Below are positions 28,178-40,798 of a stretch of DNA of 64,000 nucleotides, piece by piece (positions within the stretch are counted from its first letter, which is position 1; the number at the start of each line of letters is the position of its first letter). The stretch comes from Ectopseudomonas mendocina. GTDB taxonomy: Bacteria; Pseudomonadota; Gammaproteobacteria; Pseudomonadales; Pseudomonadaceae. A program made the position numbers and the translations under genes. Location: assembly GCF_016008875.1 (NCBI RefSeq), contig NZ_JADTQG010000008.1, positions 186,001 through 250,000 on the forward strand, written 5' to 3'. The notes below the pieces were generated by a model. That model worked only from the letters and a program-made list of their open reading frames with translations. It was not told where the DNA came from and made no database searches.

Positions 28178-28996
28178 TCATTGCTTGGGACAGGTACAGC
28201 GGTGAAGCGTGCCGCTGTCGACATCGAGCAGGGTCATTGCATTACCCCAGACGCACCCGGTATCCAGGGCGTAGAGGCCTGGCTCGTTGCAATTGCCTTC
28301 CAGCGCTGCCCAGTGACCGAAGATGATCTTCTCGCCGCGCATCTTGCGCTGCGGGTGGCTGAACCAGGGGGCGAAGCCGGGCGGCGCGTTGTCGATGCCT
28401 TCCTTGGTTTTCAAGTCCAGCGTGCCATCCGCCGTGCAGAAGCGCATGCGGGTGAAATAGTTGGTGATCACCCGCAAGCGGGTGACGCCTTGCAGGTCCT
28501 TGTTCCATTTGGCCGGCTCATTGCCGTACATGCCATCAAGGAACAGCGGCAGTCGGGCGTCGTCACGCAGTGCTTCTTCGACCTCGGCGGCGCGGCGCAG
28601 CGCCTTGGCCAGCGTCCACTGTGGCGGAATGCCGGCATGCACCAGGGTCACCTTGCGCTCGGTATCGTGGTGCACCAGCTTCTGCATGCGCAGCCAGTCG
28701 AGCAGGTCGTTGCGATCCGGCGCGTCGAGAATCTCGCGCAACGTATCGCCCTTCTTCAGGCGCTCGATGTTATGTGCCACCGCCAGCAGATGCAGGTCAT
28801 GGTTGCCCAGCACACAGATAAGCGCATGGCGGATGGAGTAGAGAAAACGCAGCGTTTCCAACGATTGCGGGCCGCGGTTGACCAGATCACCCACCAGCCA
28901 CAGCTGGTCGTGTGCGGGATCGAAAGCCACCTGCTCGAGCAGGCACTGGAGCGGTTTCAGGCAGCCCTGCAGGTCGCCGACGGCATAGACGGCCAT
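28178..28996 (-). CDS. apaH: Bis(5'-nucleosyl)-tetraphosphatase ApaH
   Basis: The enzyme hydrolyses Ap4A symmetrically to two ADP and removes Np4N caps from RNA. The 272-residue product has the metallophosphatase motifs [14 protein letters not shown] and GNHD in order, and a later HAGIPP. It overlaps apaG by one base, and rsmA lies just upstream; the apaG-apaH-rsmA association is widespread. Confidence 0.96.
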   Translation of the reverse strand: MAVYAVGDLQGCLKPLQCLLEQVAFDPAHDQLWLVGDLVNRGPQSLETLRFLYSIRHALICVLGNHDLHLLAVAHNIERLKKGDTLREILDAPDRNDLLDWLRMQKLVHHDTERKVTLVHAGIPPQWTLAKALRRAAEVEEALRDDARLPLFLDGMYGNEPAKWNKDLQGVTRLRVITNYFTRMRFCTADGTLDLKTKEGIDNAPPGFAPWFSHPQRKMRGEKIIFGHWAALEGNCNEPGLYALDTGCVWGNAMTLLDVDSGTLHRCTCPKQ

Positions 28997-29376
28997 CAGT
29001 GAAGCGCTCCGGGCACCGCCAGGCGGAACGGTGCGATGGAGGCGTCGAAACGTTTGCCGTCCTCGGCGAGCATCTGATAACTGCCCTGCATGGTGCCGAC
29101 CTGGGATGTCATCACCGTTCCGCTGCTATAGGTGTGGCTGGCGCCCGGTTCGATATGCGGTTGCTGGCCGATCACGCCGGCGCCGCGGACTTCCTGCACG
29201 CGGCCGTCGCCATCGGTGATGATCCAATGGCGTGACAGCAACTGGGCCGGCAGCTCGCCGTTATTGACGATGGTCACGGTGTAGGAGAACGCGTAGCGAC
29301 TCTGCTCCGGCTGCGATTGCGCAGCCAGATAGCGGGTGGTGACGTTGACGTCGATCTGATAACGAGGGTCGGACAT
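28996..29376 (-). CDS. apaG: ApaG protein (Co2+/Mg2+ efflux-associated)
   Basis: The 126-residue product is a single beta-sandwich ApaG domain. Landmarks are [24 protein letters not shown] and the Gly-rich [22 protein letters not shown]. Its function is not settled. It lies between rsmA and apaH, with 29 bases to rsmA and a one-base overlap with apaH, so translational coupling is likely. Confidence 0.96.
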   Translation of the reverse strand: MSDPRYQIDVNVTTRYLAAQSQPEQSRYAFSYTVTIVNNGELPAQLLSRHWIITDGDGRVQEVRGAGVIGQQPHIEPGASHTYSSGTVMTSQVGTMQGSYQMLAEDGKRFDASIAPFRLAVPGALH

Positions 29377-29405
29377 GCGCGTGATCCGTTGAGCTTGATT
29401 GCAGT

Positions 29406-30215
29406 TTAGTCCTGCGCAGCGGAGGGCTGCAGGGCCAGTTGGTCGGCCAGACGGACGAAGGCGGCCAGGTCCAGTTGCTCGGGGCGCAGACTGCCGTCGA
29501 CGCCGGCAGCCTCGATAGCTTCGGCCGGCAGCAACTGCTTGAGTGTATTGCGCAGGGTCTTGCGGCGCTGGTTAAAGGCCTCGCGCACCACGCGCTCGAG
29601 CAGGCGGTGATCCCTGGCCGGGTGTGGCAGGGTTTCATGCGGTACCAGGCGCACGATGGCCGAGTCCACCTTGGGCGGCGGGTTGAAGGCGCCGGGGCCG
29701 ACGTTGAACAGATGTTCCACACGGCAGTGGTACTGCACCATGATCGACAGGCGGCCCCAGTCGCCACCGCCTGGGCCGGCGGCCATACGCTCGACCACTT
29801 CCTTCTGCAGCATGAAGTGCATGTCGCGGATCAGCGGCGCGTTGTCCAGCAGATGGAAAATCAGCGGCGTGGAGATGTTGTAGGGCAGGTTACCGACCAC
29901 GCGCAGGCTGCGTGGCGCGGCTTCGAGGCGGGCGAAGTCGAATTTCAGCGCGTCGCCCTGATTCAGGCGAAAGCGCGGGTTATCGCCGAACTTGCCTTGC
30001 AGGATGGGGATCAGGTCGAGGTCGAGTTCGATCACATCGAGCTGCGCGCCGCTACCGAGCAGGCCCTCGGTGATGGCACCCTGGCCCGGACCGATTTCCA
30101 GCAGGCGCTCGTCTTCCTTGGCGCGGATGGCGCGCAGGATGCGGTCAATCACTCCGGCGTCATGCAGGAAGTTCTGGCCGAAGCGCTTGCGCGCGCGGTG
30201 TTGGTATTCGGACAT
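29406..30215 (-). CDS. rsmA: 16S rRNA dimethyladenosine transferase RsmA (KsgA)
   Basis: The enzyme dimethylates two adjacent adenosines in helix 45 of 16S rRNA. The 269-residue product has [11 protein letters not shown] at its start, the SAM motif [15 protein letters not shown] and the catalytic NLPYNIS. The ATG at 30215 gives the standard N-terminus; a longer upstream reading frame continues into pdxA but is not used. The C-terminal domain contains [11 protein letters not shown]. Confidence 0.96.
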   Translation of the reverse strand: MSEYQHRARKRFGQNFLHDAGVIDRILRAIRAKEDERLLEIGPGQGAITEGLLGSGAQLDVIELDLDLIPILQGKFGDNPRFRLNQGDALKFDFARLEAAPRSLRVVGNLPYNISTPLIFHLLDNAPLIRDMHFMLQKEVVERMAAGPGGGDWGRLSIMVQYHCRVEHLFNVGPGAFNPPPKVDSAIVRLVPHETLPHPARDHRLLERVVREAFNQRRKTLRNTLKQLLPAEAIEAAGVDGSLRPEQLDLAAFVRLADQLALQPSAAQD

Positions 30216-30327
30216 AGCGGCTCCGCGGAGCGCCTCGAGGCAGGGTGCTCGAGGCTGGATGCAAAAAAGAAAGTCGCACAGTCTACCAGCGAATGGCGCC
30301 GCGGGTGCGGGCCATGGCCTCAGCGGT

Positions 30328-31323
30328 TCATTGCTTGCGGCTGGCGGCCATCTCGTAGGCGGTTTCCAGCGCCACTTGCAGGCTGCCGATGTCCACCTTG
30401 CCCGTGCCGGCGAGATCCAGGGCGGTGCCATGATCCACGGAGGTACGGATGATCGGCAGGCCCAGAGTGACGTTCAGCGCTGCGCCGAACCCCTTGAACT
30501 TGAGCACTGGCAGGCCCTGGTCGTGATACATGGCCAGTACGGCATCGGCACGTTCAAGATACTTCGGAGTGAATAGGGTGTCGGCCGGCAATGGGCCGAT
30601 CAGGTTCATACCTTCGCCGCGCAGACGCGCCAGCGTCGGCTCGATGATCTCGATTTCCTCGCGGCCCAGATGGCCGCCTTCGCCTGCATGCGGATTGAGC
30701 CCGCAGACCAGGATGCGCGGCTCGACGATGCCGAACTTGGTTTGCAGGTCAGTGTGCAGGATGCGGGTGACACGTTCCAGGCGCTCGGCGGTGATGGCGG
30801 CCGCGACATCCTTTAGAGGTAAGTGGGTGGTGACCAGCGCGACGCGCAAGCCATGGGTCGCCAGCATCATCACCACCTGCTCGGTATGGGTCAGCTCGGC
30901 GAGAAACTCGGTGTGGCCAGAAAACGCGATGCCTGCCTCGTTGATCACGCCCTTGTGCACGGGGGCCGTGATCATGGCGGCGAAGGTGCCATCCAGGCAG
31001 CCCTGGCCCGCGCGAGTGAGGGTTTCCAGCACGTAGGCGGCATTGGCGGAGGTCAGTTTGCCCGGTGTGGCGGGGGCTGCCAGTGGCGTATCCCAGACAT
31101 ACAGGGCGCCTGCTGCCGCCGGGCGATCAGGCCAGTGCTCCGGGCCGGCCTTCAGCAACTGGATATCCAGCCCCAGTTGCGCTGCGCGCTCGGCCAGCAG
31201 TTCGCGGCTGGTGATGGCAACCAGGGGCGCAGGCTGGGCCTGCTGAGCCAGTAGCAGGCAGAGATCGGGGCCGATGCCGGCGGGTTCGCCTGGGGTGAGG
31301 GCAAAGCATTGCTGCGCAGTCAT
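30328..31323 (-). CDS. pdxA: 4-hydroxythreonine-4-phosphate dehydrogenase PdxA
   Basis: PdxA oxidises 4-phospho-hydroxythreonine for pyridoxal phosphate synthesis. The 331-residue product starts [13 protein letters not shown]. It has metal-binding His residues in TAPVHKG and [11 protein letters not shown], and the family motif [13 protein letters not shown]. It is separated from the upstream surA gene by an intrinsic terminator, which would limit read-through from surA, although surA-pdxA-rsmA is a classical cluster. Confidence 0.96.
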   Translation of the reverse strand: MTAQQCFALTPGEPAGIGPDLCLLLAQQAQPAPLVAITSRELLAERAAQLGLDIQLLKAGPEHWPDRPAAAGALYVWDTPLAAPATPGKLTSANAAYVLETLTRAGQGCLDGTFAAMITAPVHKGVINEAGIAFSGHTEFLAELTHTEQVVMMLATHGLRVALVTTHLPLKDVAAAITAERLERVTRILHTDLQTKFGIVEPRILVCGLNPHAGEGGHLGREEIEIIEPTLARLRGEGMNLIGPLPADTLFTPKYLERADAVLAMYHDQGLPVLKFKGFGAALNVTLGLPIIRTSVDHGTALDLAGTGKVDIGSLQVALETAYEMAASRKQ

Positions 31324-31375
31324 GGTCGCTCTCGCTATGACGTGGGGCGCCAGTTTACGCTGCCGGGCCAAGAAC

Positions 31376-31402
31376 GAAAAAGCCCGGCACTGGGCCGGGC
31401 TC
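31376..31402 (-). terminator. Intrinsic terminator between surA and pdxA
   Basis: On the minus strand AGCCCGGCCCAGTGCCGGGCT forms an eight-pair stem followed by TTTTTC. It lies 19 bases after the surA stop and about 53 bases before the pdxA start. Confidence 0.8.
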
Positions 31403-31420
31403 TTGCGTTCGAAACGGCTG

Positions 31421-32719
31421 TTACAGCTTGGTTTCGACGTAGGCTTCGTCGCGGATCTGGCGTAGCCAGGCCTGCAGTTCCTCGTCGTACTTGCGGTTGC
31501 GCAGCAGGTTGGCAGCTTGCTGCTCGCGGAACTGCGCGCTGCTGTCAGTGGCGCGGCGGCCCATGACCTGCAGCACGTGCCAGCCGTACGGGCTCTTGAA
31601 CGGCTTGGACAGTTCGCCGCTGGCAGTGTTGTTCATCACCTCGCGGAACTCGGGCACCAGCGCGTTGGGGTCGATCCAGCTCAGGTCGCCGCCATTAAGT
31701 GCCGAGCCCGGATCTTCGGAGAAGCTTTTCGCCAGTTCGGCAAAATCCTCACCATCGACGATGCGTTGATAGAGGCGCTCGACCAGGCGGCGGGTTTCTT
31801 CTTCGCTGCGGATTTCGCTGGGCTTGATCAGGATATGGCGAACATGCACCTCGTCACGCACCTGGGTGTCGCCACCACGCTTCTCGATCAGCTTGAGGAT
31901 GATGAAACCGCCCGGCGTACGCACTGGCTCGGTGACTTCGCCGGGGTTCAGCTGACTGATCATGCTGTCGAACGGCGGTGGCAACTGACCGGCCTTGCGC
32001 CAGCCCATCTCGCCGCCTTCCAGGGCGTTCTCGCTGGCCGAGCGAGAGACGGCCAGCTGGCCGAAGTCCGCACCCTGCTGCAACTGCTGATACAGCTCCT
32101 GTGCCTGACGGTCAGCGGCCTGGATTTCGCTGGAAGACGCGCCTTCGGACACTGGAATCAGGATGTTGGCCAGGCGGAATTCTTCCGACAACTGCATCTT
32201 GCCCAGATCGGAAGCGAGGAAGTTCTGCACTTCCTGGTCGGTGACTTGAATGCGCTCGGCTACACGACGCTGACGCACGCGGCTGATGATCATCTCGCGG
32301 CGCACCTGGTCACGGGCGTCGGCATAGGACAGGCCGTCACGCGCCAGGGCATCGCGGAATTGCTCCAGGCTCATGCCATTGCGCTGGGCGATGGTGCCCA
32401 TGGCCTGGTTCAGCTCTTCGTCGGTGATGCGAATGCCGGAGCGTTCGCCGATCTGCAGCTGAATGTTCTCGATGATCAGACGTTCGAGTACCTGCTGACC
32501 CAGAACGCCTTCCGGTGGCAGGGCGCCGCCGCGCTTGTCGATGGTCTGTTGTACCTCACGCAGGCGAGCATCGAGCTGGCTCTGCATGACTACGTCGTTA
32601 TCGACGATAGCCACGACGCGGTCCAGGGGGCGGACTTGGGCCTGAGCCGTTGCCGCCAGCAGCGCTGCGCCCAACAGCAGGGGGCGCAGGCGATCAGAAA
32701 GCTTGGTCTTCACGTTCAC
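31421..32719 (-). CDS. surA: Periplasmic chaperone/peptidyl-prolyl isomerase SurA
   Basis: SurA escorts unfolded outer-membrane proteins across the periplasm, LptD among them. The 432-residue precursor has a signal peptide ending near AQAQV (about residue 28). The N-terminal chaperone domain is followed by two parvulin domains (the second starting near [14 protein letters not shown]) and a C-terminal helix. It starts 26 bases inside the end of lptD, so the chaperone is coupled to its main client. Confidence 0.96.
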   Translation of the reverse strand: MNVKTKLSDRLRPLLLGAALLAATAQAQVRPLDRVVAIVDNDVVMQSQLDARLREVQQTIDKRGGALPPEGVLGQQVLERLIIENIQLQIGERSGIRITDEELNQAMGTIAQRNGMSLEQFRDALARDGLSYADARDQVRREMIISRVRQRRVAERIQVTDQEVQNFLASDLGKMQLSEEFRLANILIPVSEGASSSEIQAADRQAQELYQQLQQGADFGQLAVSRSASENALEGGEMGWRKAGQLPPPFDSMISQLNPGEVTEPVRTPGGFIILKLIEKRGGDTQVRDEVHVRHILIKPSEIRSEEETRRLVERLYQRIVDGEDFAELAKSFSEDPGSALNGGDLSWIDPNALVPEFREVMNNTASGELSKPFKSPYGWHVLQVMGRRATDSSAQFREQQAANLLRNRKYDEELQAWLRQIRDEAYVETKL

Positions 32720-35456
32720 GGTAACCTTGAATGCCTTGGTCGAGGAAAGTTTCTACCTTGCTGCCGGTAACGCCGCCGAGGCCCTTGAGGACGATCTGCA
32801 GGAAGATGCCGCGGTCCGGCTCGTCGTTGCGCGATGGGTCGAGGCTGACCTCGTCGTAATCGATCCAGTAGCGGTTGATCAGGCGCAGCTTCCAGCAGCA
32901 GCTGTCGTACTCGAAGCCACCGAAGGCTTCCAGGGTACGGTTGCGGCCGTAGTCGTACTGCCAGCGCGAGATCAGGCTCCACTGCGGAGCCAGCGGCCAG
33001 ATGACGGAGAAGTCATGCTGGTCGATCTTGTAGTAATTTTTGATGTAGTTGGGGCTACCGGGCACGCCATAGTCCGGGTTGGTGGTCCAGCGCCCGGTGT
33101 CACGGTCGTAACGCACGGTGTCGTTGCGATAGCGATAGCCGAGGTTGACCACCTTGTTCGGGTTGGCTTCCGGCTGGTAATGGAACATTGCGCTGCCCGA
33201 GCGGGTGGCGTGCTCGTCCGGATCCCAGTTGAGGGTCGAGGAGAAGCGCCAGTCACGATTGAAGCGATACAGATACTCCAGTGCGTAAGGCGATACGTCA
33301 GAGGTCGCATCCTGGCGACCGCGGTAGTCGATGCCGGCCAATTGCACCTTGCGATCTTCGAAGTAGAAGGCCTGGCCTAGGCTGACGCGCTGGCGTTCGA
33401 AGCCGTTCGGCTCGATCCAGCGGCTGGTCACACCCAGCGACAGCTTGTTCTCATCACCGATGCGGTCCTTGCCGCTGAAACGGTTCTCACGCCACAGCGA
33501 GGCGTAGCTGAAGGTAGGCTCGCCGGTGTCGAAGATCGGAATGTCTGTCTGATCCTCTTCCGGTACGTACAGATAGAGGGCCCGCGGTTCCAAGGTTTGC
33601 CGGAAATCCTTGCCAAACAGCTGGGTGTCACGGTCGAAATACAGGCCGCCGTCGACGCTGAACAAACCTACGCCGCGGTTCTGCGTGCCTTTGTATTCCT
33701 GCTCGGCCAGCAGGCTTTCTTGGCCGCGGCTGTCCAAGCTGATGTCATAGTGGGTCTGCAGGTACTTGACCTGCGGTTTGAGGAAGCCCCAACTCCAGTC
33801 CAGCGGCAGGCTGATGCCAGGCTCGACATGCAAACGTTCACCATTTGCACGTGCGAGACCGCTGATGCGGGTGTCGTACCAGCTCTGCTCCTCGATACCC
33901 TCTTTGTTGACGAAGTTACCCGAGCGCAGGTTGCGATCGAAGCGCACGTACTCGGTGCCGTAGGTGAAGTCCAGGCCGCCCGGATTGAATGGCAGTTTGC
34001 CGTCCAGGGTGATCTGCGGGAGACGGTCGTAAGGCGTCACATCGGTGATATTGGCCAGCTCATACGCGTGTGCATTCAGGCGTGCCGTGTAACTGTTACC
34101 GCGATAGGTCAGCGTGCCACGCTGATTGACGTAGGTTTGCTTGTCGATACCAAGGTCGGTATTCAGATCCTGGAAATAGTAAGGATCGCTGATATCGGTG
34201 TAGTCGACTTCAGCCAGCAGGCGCGAGTTCAGCCCCTGTCTGTGCTGCCAGCTATACATCCAGCGCTGGTCTTCGTACTCGGACTGCAGTTCACGCTCGT
34301 CTTCCTTGTCGTTCAGCCAGGCGCCGCCGACCTGACCTTCGCTGCTTTCGGTCAGGTAACGGAACTCGCCTTCCATCAACAGGCCGCGCTTGGCCATGTA
34401 GGTCGGATACAAGGTGGCGTCGTAGTTCGGCGCCAGGTTGAAGTAGTAAGGCGTTTGCAGCGAGAAACCGGTATCGCTGGAAGTGCCGAAGCTCGGCGGC
34501 AGGAAGCCGGACTGACGACGATCATCGATCGGGAAGTAGATGTACGGGGTGTAGAACACCGGAATGTCCTTGACCCGCAGCGTGACGTTGGTCGCGGTGC
34601 CGAAGCCGGTCGCCGGGTTCAGCGTGACGTTGTTGCCCTTCAGGTGCCAGGCATTGTCGCCCGGCTCGCAACGGGTGTAGGTGCCGTCCTTGAGACGGAT
34701 GATCGCGGTCTCTTCACGCTTGGCGTAGAGCGCGCTGCCACGCACGTGGGCCTGATGCATCACGTATTCGGCATTGTCGATACGGGCTTCGCCGTTATCC
34801 AGCTGCAGTTCGGCGCGGTCGCCGACCACCAGGGTGCCCTTGTCACGCAGACGCACGTTACCAACCAGCTCACCACGGTTTTCCGTCTGGTGCAGACTGG
34901 CTTCGTCGGCTTCGACCTGCATACCGGACTGGCGCAGGACGACATCGCCAGCGAGGGTAGCGATCTGTTTTTCCTGCTCGAAGCGCGAGGCCTTGGCAGA
35001 CACGAACATCGGCGACTCGTCCAGCGGCGTGGTGTCGTCCATGCCCGGACGCAGCGGCTCGATGTAGGCGCCCGCGCAGTAGGGGCCGGCTTCGGCCAAC
35101 TGTGCTGCGGTCAACTTATCGCGCGGTACCCAGTCCAAGTGACTGTAGTCAGGGCTACGCGAGGCGAGGGCGCGGCCCTTGCTCTCGGTCACCAGCACCG
35201 GCGCGGCGTCCTGCTTGGCTACGGCCTCGCTGGTCGTGCCGCCGCTGCTGACGGCGTCGCGGCTGTGCACCGGACGTGGTGGCAGGGCGCTGGCGGCTGA
35301 TTTCGGCGCGCATGCCCAGCCGCCCGTTGGCGACGCCTGGCAATCGTATTGCTCGGCGGCAAAGGACTGTAGGCTGAACACGGGCTGTAAGGCCAGAAAA
35401 CTGCCGGTAACCAGCAGTGGGAATTTCTTGCGGAACGCGGGGTGTTTTACTGCCAT
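32694..35456 (-). CDS. lptD: LPS-assembly outer membrane protein LptD
   Basis: LptD with LptE inserts lipopolysaccharide into the outer leaflet. The 920-residue precursor has a signal peptide (to about residue 33, QSFAAE). An N-terminal OstA/LptA-like beta-jellyroll follows (from about 150), then a 26-strand barrel. Cys pairs for interdomain disulfides are visible near the mature N-terminus and in YDSCCWKL close to the C-terminus. The ATG at 35456 gives this signal peptide. It is divergent from amgK, separated by 124 bases. Confidence 0.96.
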   Translation of the reverse strand: MAVKHPAFRKKFPLLVTGSFLALQPVFSLQSFAAEQYDCQASPTGGWACAPKSAASALPPRPVHSRDAVSSGGTTSEAVAKQDAAPVLVTESKGRALASRSPDYSHLDWVPRDKLTAAQLAEAGPYCAGAYIEPLRPGMDDTTPLDESPMFVSAKASRFEQEKQIATLAGDVVLRQSGMQVEADEASLHQTENRGELVGNVRLRDKGTLVVGDRAELQLDNGEARIDNAEYVMHQAHVRGSALYAKREETAIIRLKDGTYTRCEPGDNAWHLKGNNVTLNPATGFGTATNVTLRVKDIPVFYTPYIYFPIDDRRQSGFLPPSFGTSSDTGFSLQTPYYFNLAPNYDATLYPTYMAKRGLLMEGEFRYLTESSEGQVGGAWLNDKEDERELQSEYEDQRWMYSWQHRQGLNSRLLAEVDYTDISDPYYFQDLNTDLGIDKQTYVNQRGTLTYRGNSYTARLNAHAYELANITDVTPYDRLPQITLDGKLPFNPGGLDFTYGTEYVRFDRNLRSGNFVNKEGIEEQSWYDTRISGLARANGERLHVEPGISLPLDWSWGFLKPQVKYLQTHYDISLDSRGQESLLAEQEYKGTQNRGVGLFSVDGGLYFDRDTQLFGKDFRQTLEPRALYLYVPEEDQTDIPIFDTGEPTFSYASLWRENRFSGKDRIGDENKLSLGVTSRWIEPNGFERQRVSLGQAFYFEDRKVQLAGIDYRGRQDATSDVSPYALEYLYRFNRDWRFSSTLNWDPDEHATRSGSAMFHYQPEANPNKVVNLGYRYRNDTVRYDRDTGRWTTNPDYGVPGSPNYIKNYYKIDQHDFSVIWPLAPQWSLISRWQYDYGRNRTLEAFGGFEYDSCCWKLRLINRYWIDYDEVSLDPSRNDEPDRGIFLQIVLKGLGGVTGSKVETFLDQGIQGYREREDQAF

Positions 35457-35580
35457 CTTGTTAGTCCGGGCTTCCTGCGCGCTACCGGCCCAGGGGCCGC
35501 ACGCCTCTCGATGGGCTGAAAAAGATGCTGGATAATAAAGCATGACCCGCGCAACGGCTAGCGCCGTCGGAGACCCCTTG

Positions 35581-37274
<1,694 letters not shown>

Positions 37275-38036
37275 GTGCTTTGGCCGGCGACTCTGCTAGG
37301 CGCTGCGGCCGGGCTGGCCCTGGCCAGCATTCCGGGTGCCTTGCTTGGCGGCCTGCTGGGGCAGGTGCTCGATCGCCGCCTGCGTCTGCATGACTGGGAT
37401 AACCTGCGCGAACGTCTGGGTGGTCGCGCGGCGCCGGCGGATGACGACCTGCTGTTTCTGATGCTGGGGCGCCTGGCCAAGAGCGAGGGCCGCGTGGTGC
37501 AAAGCCATATTCAGCAGGCGCGCGCGGAAATGCAGCGACTGGGACTGGAACCGGCCGGCCAGCGCCGCGCCATCGAGGCCTTCGCCCGCGGCAAGACCGG
37601 GCGAGACAACCTGCGCAGGCCGCTGCAGCGCCAGCGTCAGCGCGCCGAGGCGATGCTCCGGGCCTGCTGGCGCATGGCCTGGGTCGACGGCCGGGTATCG
37701 TCCAGTGAACGCGAGTTGATCCTGCTGTGGGGCAAGTGGCTTGGCTGGGACAGTGCGCGGCTCGATAGCCTGGGCGAGGAATACGCGCCGCGCCGCAGCC
37801 AGCAACCGGCTCCGACGGGTGGCAGTTATCAGGAAGCGCTGCGCCTGCTGGGCGTCAACGAGGGCAGTGAGCCAGAACAGATCAAGCGCGCCTACCGGCG
37901 CCTGCTCAGTCGTCATCACCCGGACAAACTGGCCGGCTCCGGCGCTTCGCCTGAACGCATTCGTGAAGCGACCGAAACCACTCGCCAGTTGCATCAGGCC
38001 TATGCGCTGATCCGTCAGCGCCGGGCGATTCGCTAG
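37275..38036 (+). CDS. DjlA-like membrane-anchored J-domain protein
   Basis: The 253-residue protein begins at a GTG directly after the murU stop. It has one N-terminal membrane segment (about 3-30, Gly/Ala/Leu rich), a TerB-like helical domain (about 55-160) with an acidic pattern near AWVDGRVSSSERELI, and a C-terminal J domain (about 185-250) with the HPD motif in SRHHPDKL. It should stimulate DnaK at the inner membrane, as known for DjlA. Confidence 0.88.
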   Translation: MLWPATLLGAAAGLALASIPGALLGGLLGQVLDRRLRLHDWDNLRERLGGRAAPADDDLLFLMLGRLAKSEGRVVQSHIQQARAEMQRLGLEPAGQRRAIEAFARGKTGRDNLRRPLQRQRQRAEAMLRACWRMAWVDGRVSSSERELILLWGKWLGWDSARLDSLGEEYAPRRSQQPAPTGGSYQEALRLLGVNEGSEPEQIKRAYRRLLSRHHPDKLAGSGASPERIREATETTRQLHQAYALIRQRRAIR

Positions 38037-39022
38037 CCGCCCGAGGCGCGAATATGCAGCTGCAGCCAGCCGCGCAGGCGGCGGTAGAGCTGCTCCTGCT
38101 GCACGTCCAGATTCCCCGGCAGAGCTTTCATCGACACCTGGATGTAGGTAGGTAATTTGGCCCGTTTGCTCGCCTGCAGGCGTTTCAGGGCTGCGCTGCG
38201 GTCGGTGGCTTGATCCTTGTAATAGAAGTCGCCGCTGGCTACCGGCAGCTGTGCAACCAGCTCGTCCATCGGCGGAGCGAAGCCGGCAGGCAGCTCGGCC
38301 GCCACCATTAGCAGATTGTGTACATTGGCCGGCTTGCGTTCGCTCAGGTAACGCGCGGCCCAGTAAGCGCCGCTGCCATGGCCCAGCAGCACGATTTCCC
38401 TGGCCTGCTGCTGTTCGGCGAAGGCGATGGCGGCATCGAGGCGCGCCATCACGCGCTCGACGTGCGCCTGGCGCCGTTGCTCGGGGCTGATCGTGCTGTC
38501 GTCTACGTGCTGTGCGTCGTCGGTGGGCGTTTCGGGCGGCGGCTCGGTAGCAGGAGCGCTCTCGGTGGTAGGCGTTTCGCTTTCTGCGGGCGCAGCGGTT
38601 GTGCTCCGCAGCGGCAACGGGTCGCCGTCCGGGTCCGGCAGTGTCAGGCTCAAGCTGTGCCAGCCAGCATCGGGCAGTTTGCGCCTCAGCGGGCCGACCG
38701 CTGCCGCACCATCGGCATTCTCCACATCGTCGGGCACCAGGATCACTGCGCCACTGGGCTCACCGACGTTGGCGGGCAACCACAGGGCGAGGAAGCTCTC
38801 GGCGCCGGCCTGCAGCAATTGCTGTTCACGCTTGTCCAGGCGTCGTTCCAGCGTCTGCGCGTCGCTGACGCTGCGCTCGGGCAATAGCGGACGTTCGTTC
38901 GCTGCGGGCGTTTCTGTTTCGCCGGGCGCCGCGTTCTGTGCATCCTCGGGTGATTCCTGCGCCCAGCTGGTGGCGGCGCAGAACAGGCAGAAACCGAGCA
39001 GTGCGAGTGAGTGAGGGCGCAT
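38033..39022 (-). CDS. DUF3530 exported alpha/beta hydrolase-like protein
   Basis: The 329-residue protein has a cleavable signal peptide (about 1-21, ending TSWAQ) and a Pro/Thr/Glu-rich linker near 150-185. The alpha/beta-hydrolase-like core has GHGSG as candidate nucleophile elbow. The DUF3530 family has no known substrate. The gene ends four bases inside the end of the djlA-like gene, tail to tail. In P. aeruginosa the homologue occupies the same place, from memory. Confidence 0.82.
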   Translation of the reverse strand: MRPHSLALLGFCLFCAATSWAQESPEDAQNAAPGETETPAANERPLLPERSVSDAQTLERRLDKREQQLLQAGAESFLALWLPANVGEPSGAVILVPDDVENADGAAAVGPLRRKLPDAGWHSLSLTLPDPDGDPLPLRSTTAAPAESETPTTESAPATEPPPETPTDDAQHVDDSTISPEQRRQAHVERVMARLDAAIAFAEQQQAREIVLLGHGSGAYWAARYLSERKPANVHNLLMVAAELPAGFAPPMDELVAQLPVASGDFYYKDQATDRSAALKRLQASKRAKLPTYIQVSMKALPGNLDVQQEQLYRRLRGWLQLHIRASGG

Positions 39023-39248
39023 CGGTGAGGCTCCTTGGGGGCTGCTAAAGAGCCTAATGTCGAGCTCCGTATTTGTCAGGCGATATTGGCCCGACGCTCG
39101 ACGCAGCGATGTTGATATCGCTCCCTGACGCTGGCGATTTCTGTTGCCTGGCGAGGTGGTTGGCAGCAGATGCAGAGCAGGAGGTCTTGGTTTCTAGGCG
39201 TAGAATGCCACCCTGTCTTAACTTTATTCCGTGTAACAAGGCGGCCAG

Positions 39249-40619
39249 ATGGACTTCGATGATCCCGGTTTTCGCGAGCTGATCGATGCGCTGCACGATG
39301 GCCTCTACATCACCGATGCCGACGGCATCACCCTCAAGGTCAATAGCGCCTACGAACGCCTGACCGGGCTGCGTAGCGAGGATGTGGTCGGCCAGCACAT
39401 GCAGGCGCTGGTGGAGCAGGGCGTCATCTCGCAGTCGGTGTCGCTGCGCGTGCTGAAGGAGGGTAAGGCGCTGTCGCTGATGCAGAGCGTCAGTCAGGGC
39501 AAGCGCCTGCTGGTCAGTGGCACGCCGATTCTCGATGCCACGGGCCAGGTGCGTTACGTGGTCAGCACCGTGCGCGACATGACCGAGCTGCTGCGTATCA
39601 AGCACGAGCGCGACGAACTGCAGCAGCTCAAGCAGCTGCGCAACAGCACGGCGAAGCTGCATGCCGGCCAGCGCGATGATCTGCTACACGCCTCGCCGGT
39701 GGCTGATCGTCCGGCTTCGGGGCGGGTTTTTGCCCAGGCCCGGCAGGTCGCGGCCAGTGATGTGAAGGTGTTGCTGCAAGGGGAAACCGGAGTCGGCAAG
39801 ACGCTGATCGCCCAGTACATCCACAAGAGCAGCCCACGCGCGGCGCAGCCGTTCCTGGCGCTCAACTGCGGCGCGCTGCCGGAAAACCTGATCGAGGCCG
39901 AGCTGTTCGGCTATGTGCCAGGTGCGTTTACTGGCGCCGGCAGCAAGGGCAAGCGCGGTCTGCTGGAGCTGGCCAACCAGGGCACGGTGTTTCTCGACGA
40001 GATCGGCGACCTGCCGCTGGCGTTGCAGGTCAAGCTGCTCAAGGTGATCGAGGAGAGCCGCTTCATCCCAGTCGGTGGACTGGAGCTGAAAGAGGTAGAC
40101 GTGCGCATCATCACCGCCACCCACCACGACCTGCGCCAGATGGTCGCCGATGGTCGCTTTCGCGCTGATCTCTACTATCGGCTCAATGTGGTGCCCATTC
40201 ATATACCCGCATTACGCGAGCGGGCCGATGAGGTTCAGCCGCTGCTTCAGTTCTATCTTGCCGAGTTCAACCAGCGCTATGGACGATCGCTGACCTGGGA
40301 GCTGGAAGCCCTGGATGCGCTCACCGACTACGCCTGGCCGGGCAATATCCGTGAGCTGATCAACCTGGTCGAGCGCCTCGTGGTCACCTGCATCGGTGAG
40401 ACCATCGAGTTGTTCGATCTGCCTGATGAGGTGCGCATGGTTCGCCACGACGGTGCCGGCGACGTTCTGCTGCCGCTGCGTAAGCAAGTGGAGAATCTGG
40501 AACGGCGCCTGATCCGCAAGGCACTGGTGCAACACAAGACCACCCGCGAGGCGGCCAAGGCTCTTGGTCTAAGCCAGGCGACGCTGGTGCAGAAGATGAA
40601 GCGCTGGGAACAGGGTTGA
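39249..40619 (+). CDS. Sigma54-dependent transcriptional activator with PAS domain
   Basis: This bacterial enhancer-binding protein activates sigma54 promoters by ATP hydrolysis. The 456-residue product has an N-terminal PAS sensor (about 5-120). The AAA+ domain has Walker A GETGVGKT at 178-185 and the sigma54-contacting GAFTGA at 225-230, and a Fis-type HTH lies at the C-terminus ([21 protein letters not shown]). No receiver domain is present, so it probably senses a small ligand. It lies just upstream of a -24/-12 promoter and a dehydrogenase cluster that it likely controls. Confidence 0.92.
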   Translation: MDFDDPGFRELIDALHDGLYITDADGITLKVNSAYERLTGLRSEDVVGQHMQALVEQGVISQSVSLRVLKEGKALSLMQSVSQGKRLLVSGTPILDATGQVRYVVSTVRDMTELLRIKHERDELQQLKQLRNSTAKLHAGQRDDLLHASPVADRPASGRVFAQARQVAASDVKVLLQGETGVGKTLIAQYIHKSSPRAAQPFLALNCGALPENLIEAELFGYVPGAFTGAGSKGKRGLLELANQGTVFLDEIGDLPLALQVKLLKVIEESRFIPVGGLELKEVDVRIITATHHDLRQMVADGRFRADLYYRLNVVPIHIPALRERADEVQPLLQFYLAEFNQRYGRSLTWELEALDALTDYAWPGNIRELINLVERLVVTCIGETIELFDLPDEVRMVRHDGAGDVLLPLRKQVENLERRLIRKALVQHKTTREAAKALGLSQATLVQKMKRWEQG

Positions 40620-40710
40620 TTGGAAAATGGATCGGATAGCCGTCTTATGATTGATTTTCTGATCGATACGGCGCTGGTTTGAGCTGTGACAAAACGACGC
40701 AAGCCTTCTA

Positions 40711-40746
40711 TCACGCAGGTTTGCGTGATCTGGCACAGGAATCGCT
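40711..40746 (+). promoter_or_regulatory. Sigma54 promoter with an adjoining perfect inverted repeat
   Basis: TGGCACAGGAATCGCT at 40731-40746 matches the -24/-12 consensus, with GG and GC ten bases apart and one mismatch in the -12 element. Directly upstream, TCACGCA-GGTT-TGCGTGA (40711-40728) is a perfect 7-bp inverted repeat. It precedes the iron alcohol dehydrogenase gene by about 50 bases. Confidence 0.75.
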
Positions 40747-40798
40747 ATGGCAGGGCCCGAACCCGTCCAGTTTTTACAATGCACAAAAGGGCCTGATG

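Noticed and set aside
33597..35300. Long open frame opposite lptD
   Set aside because: Antisense shadow of the lptD barrel region; no ribosome site or family similarity.
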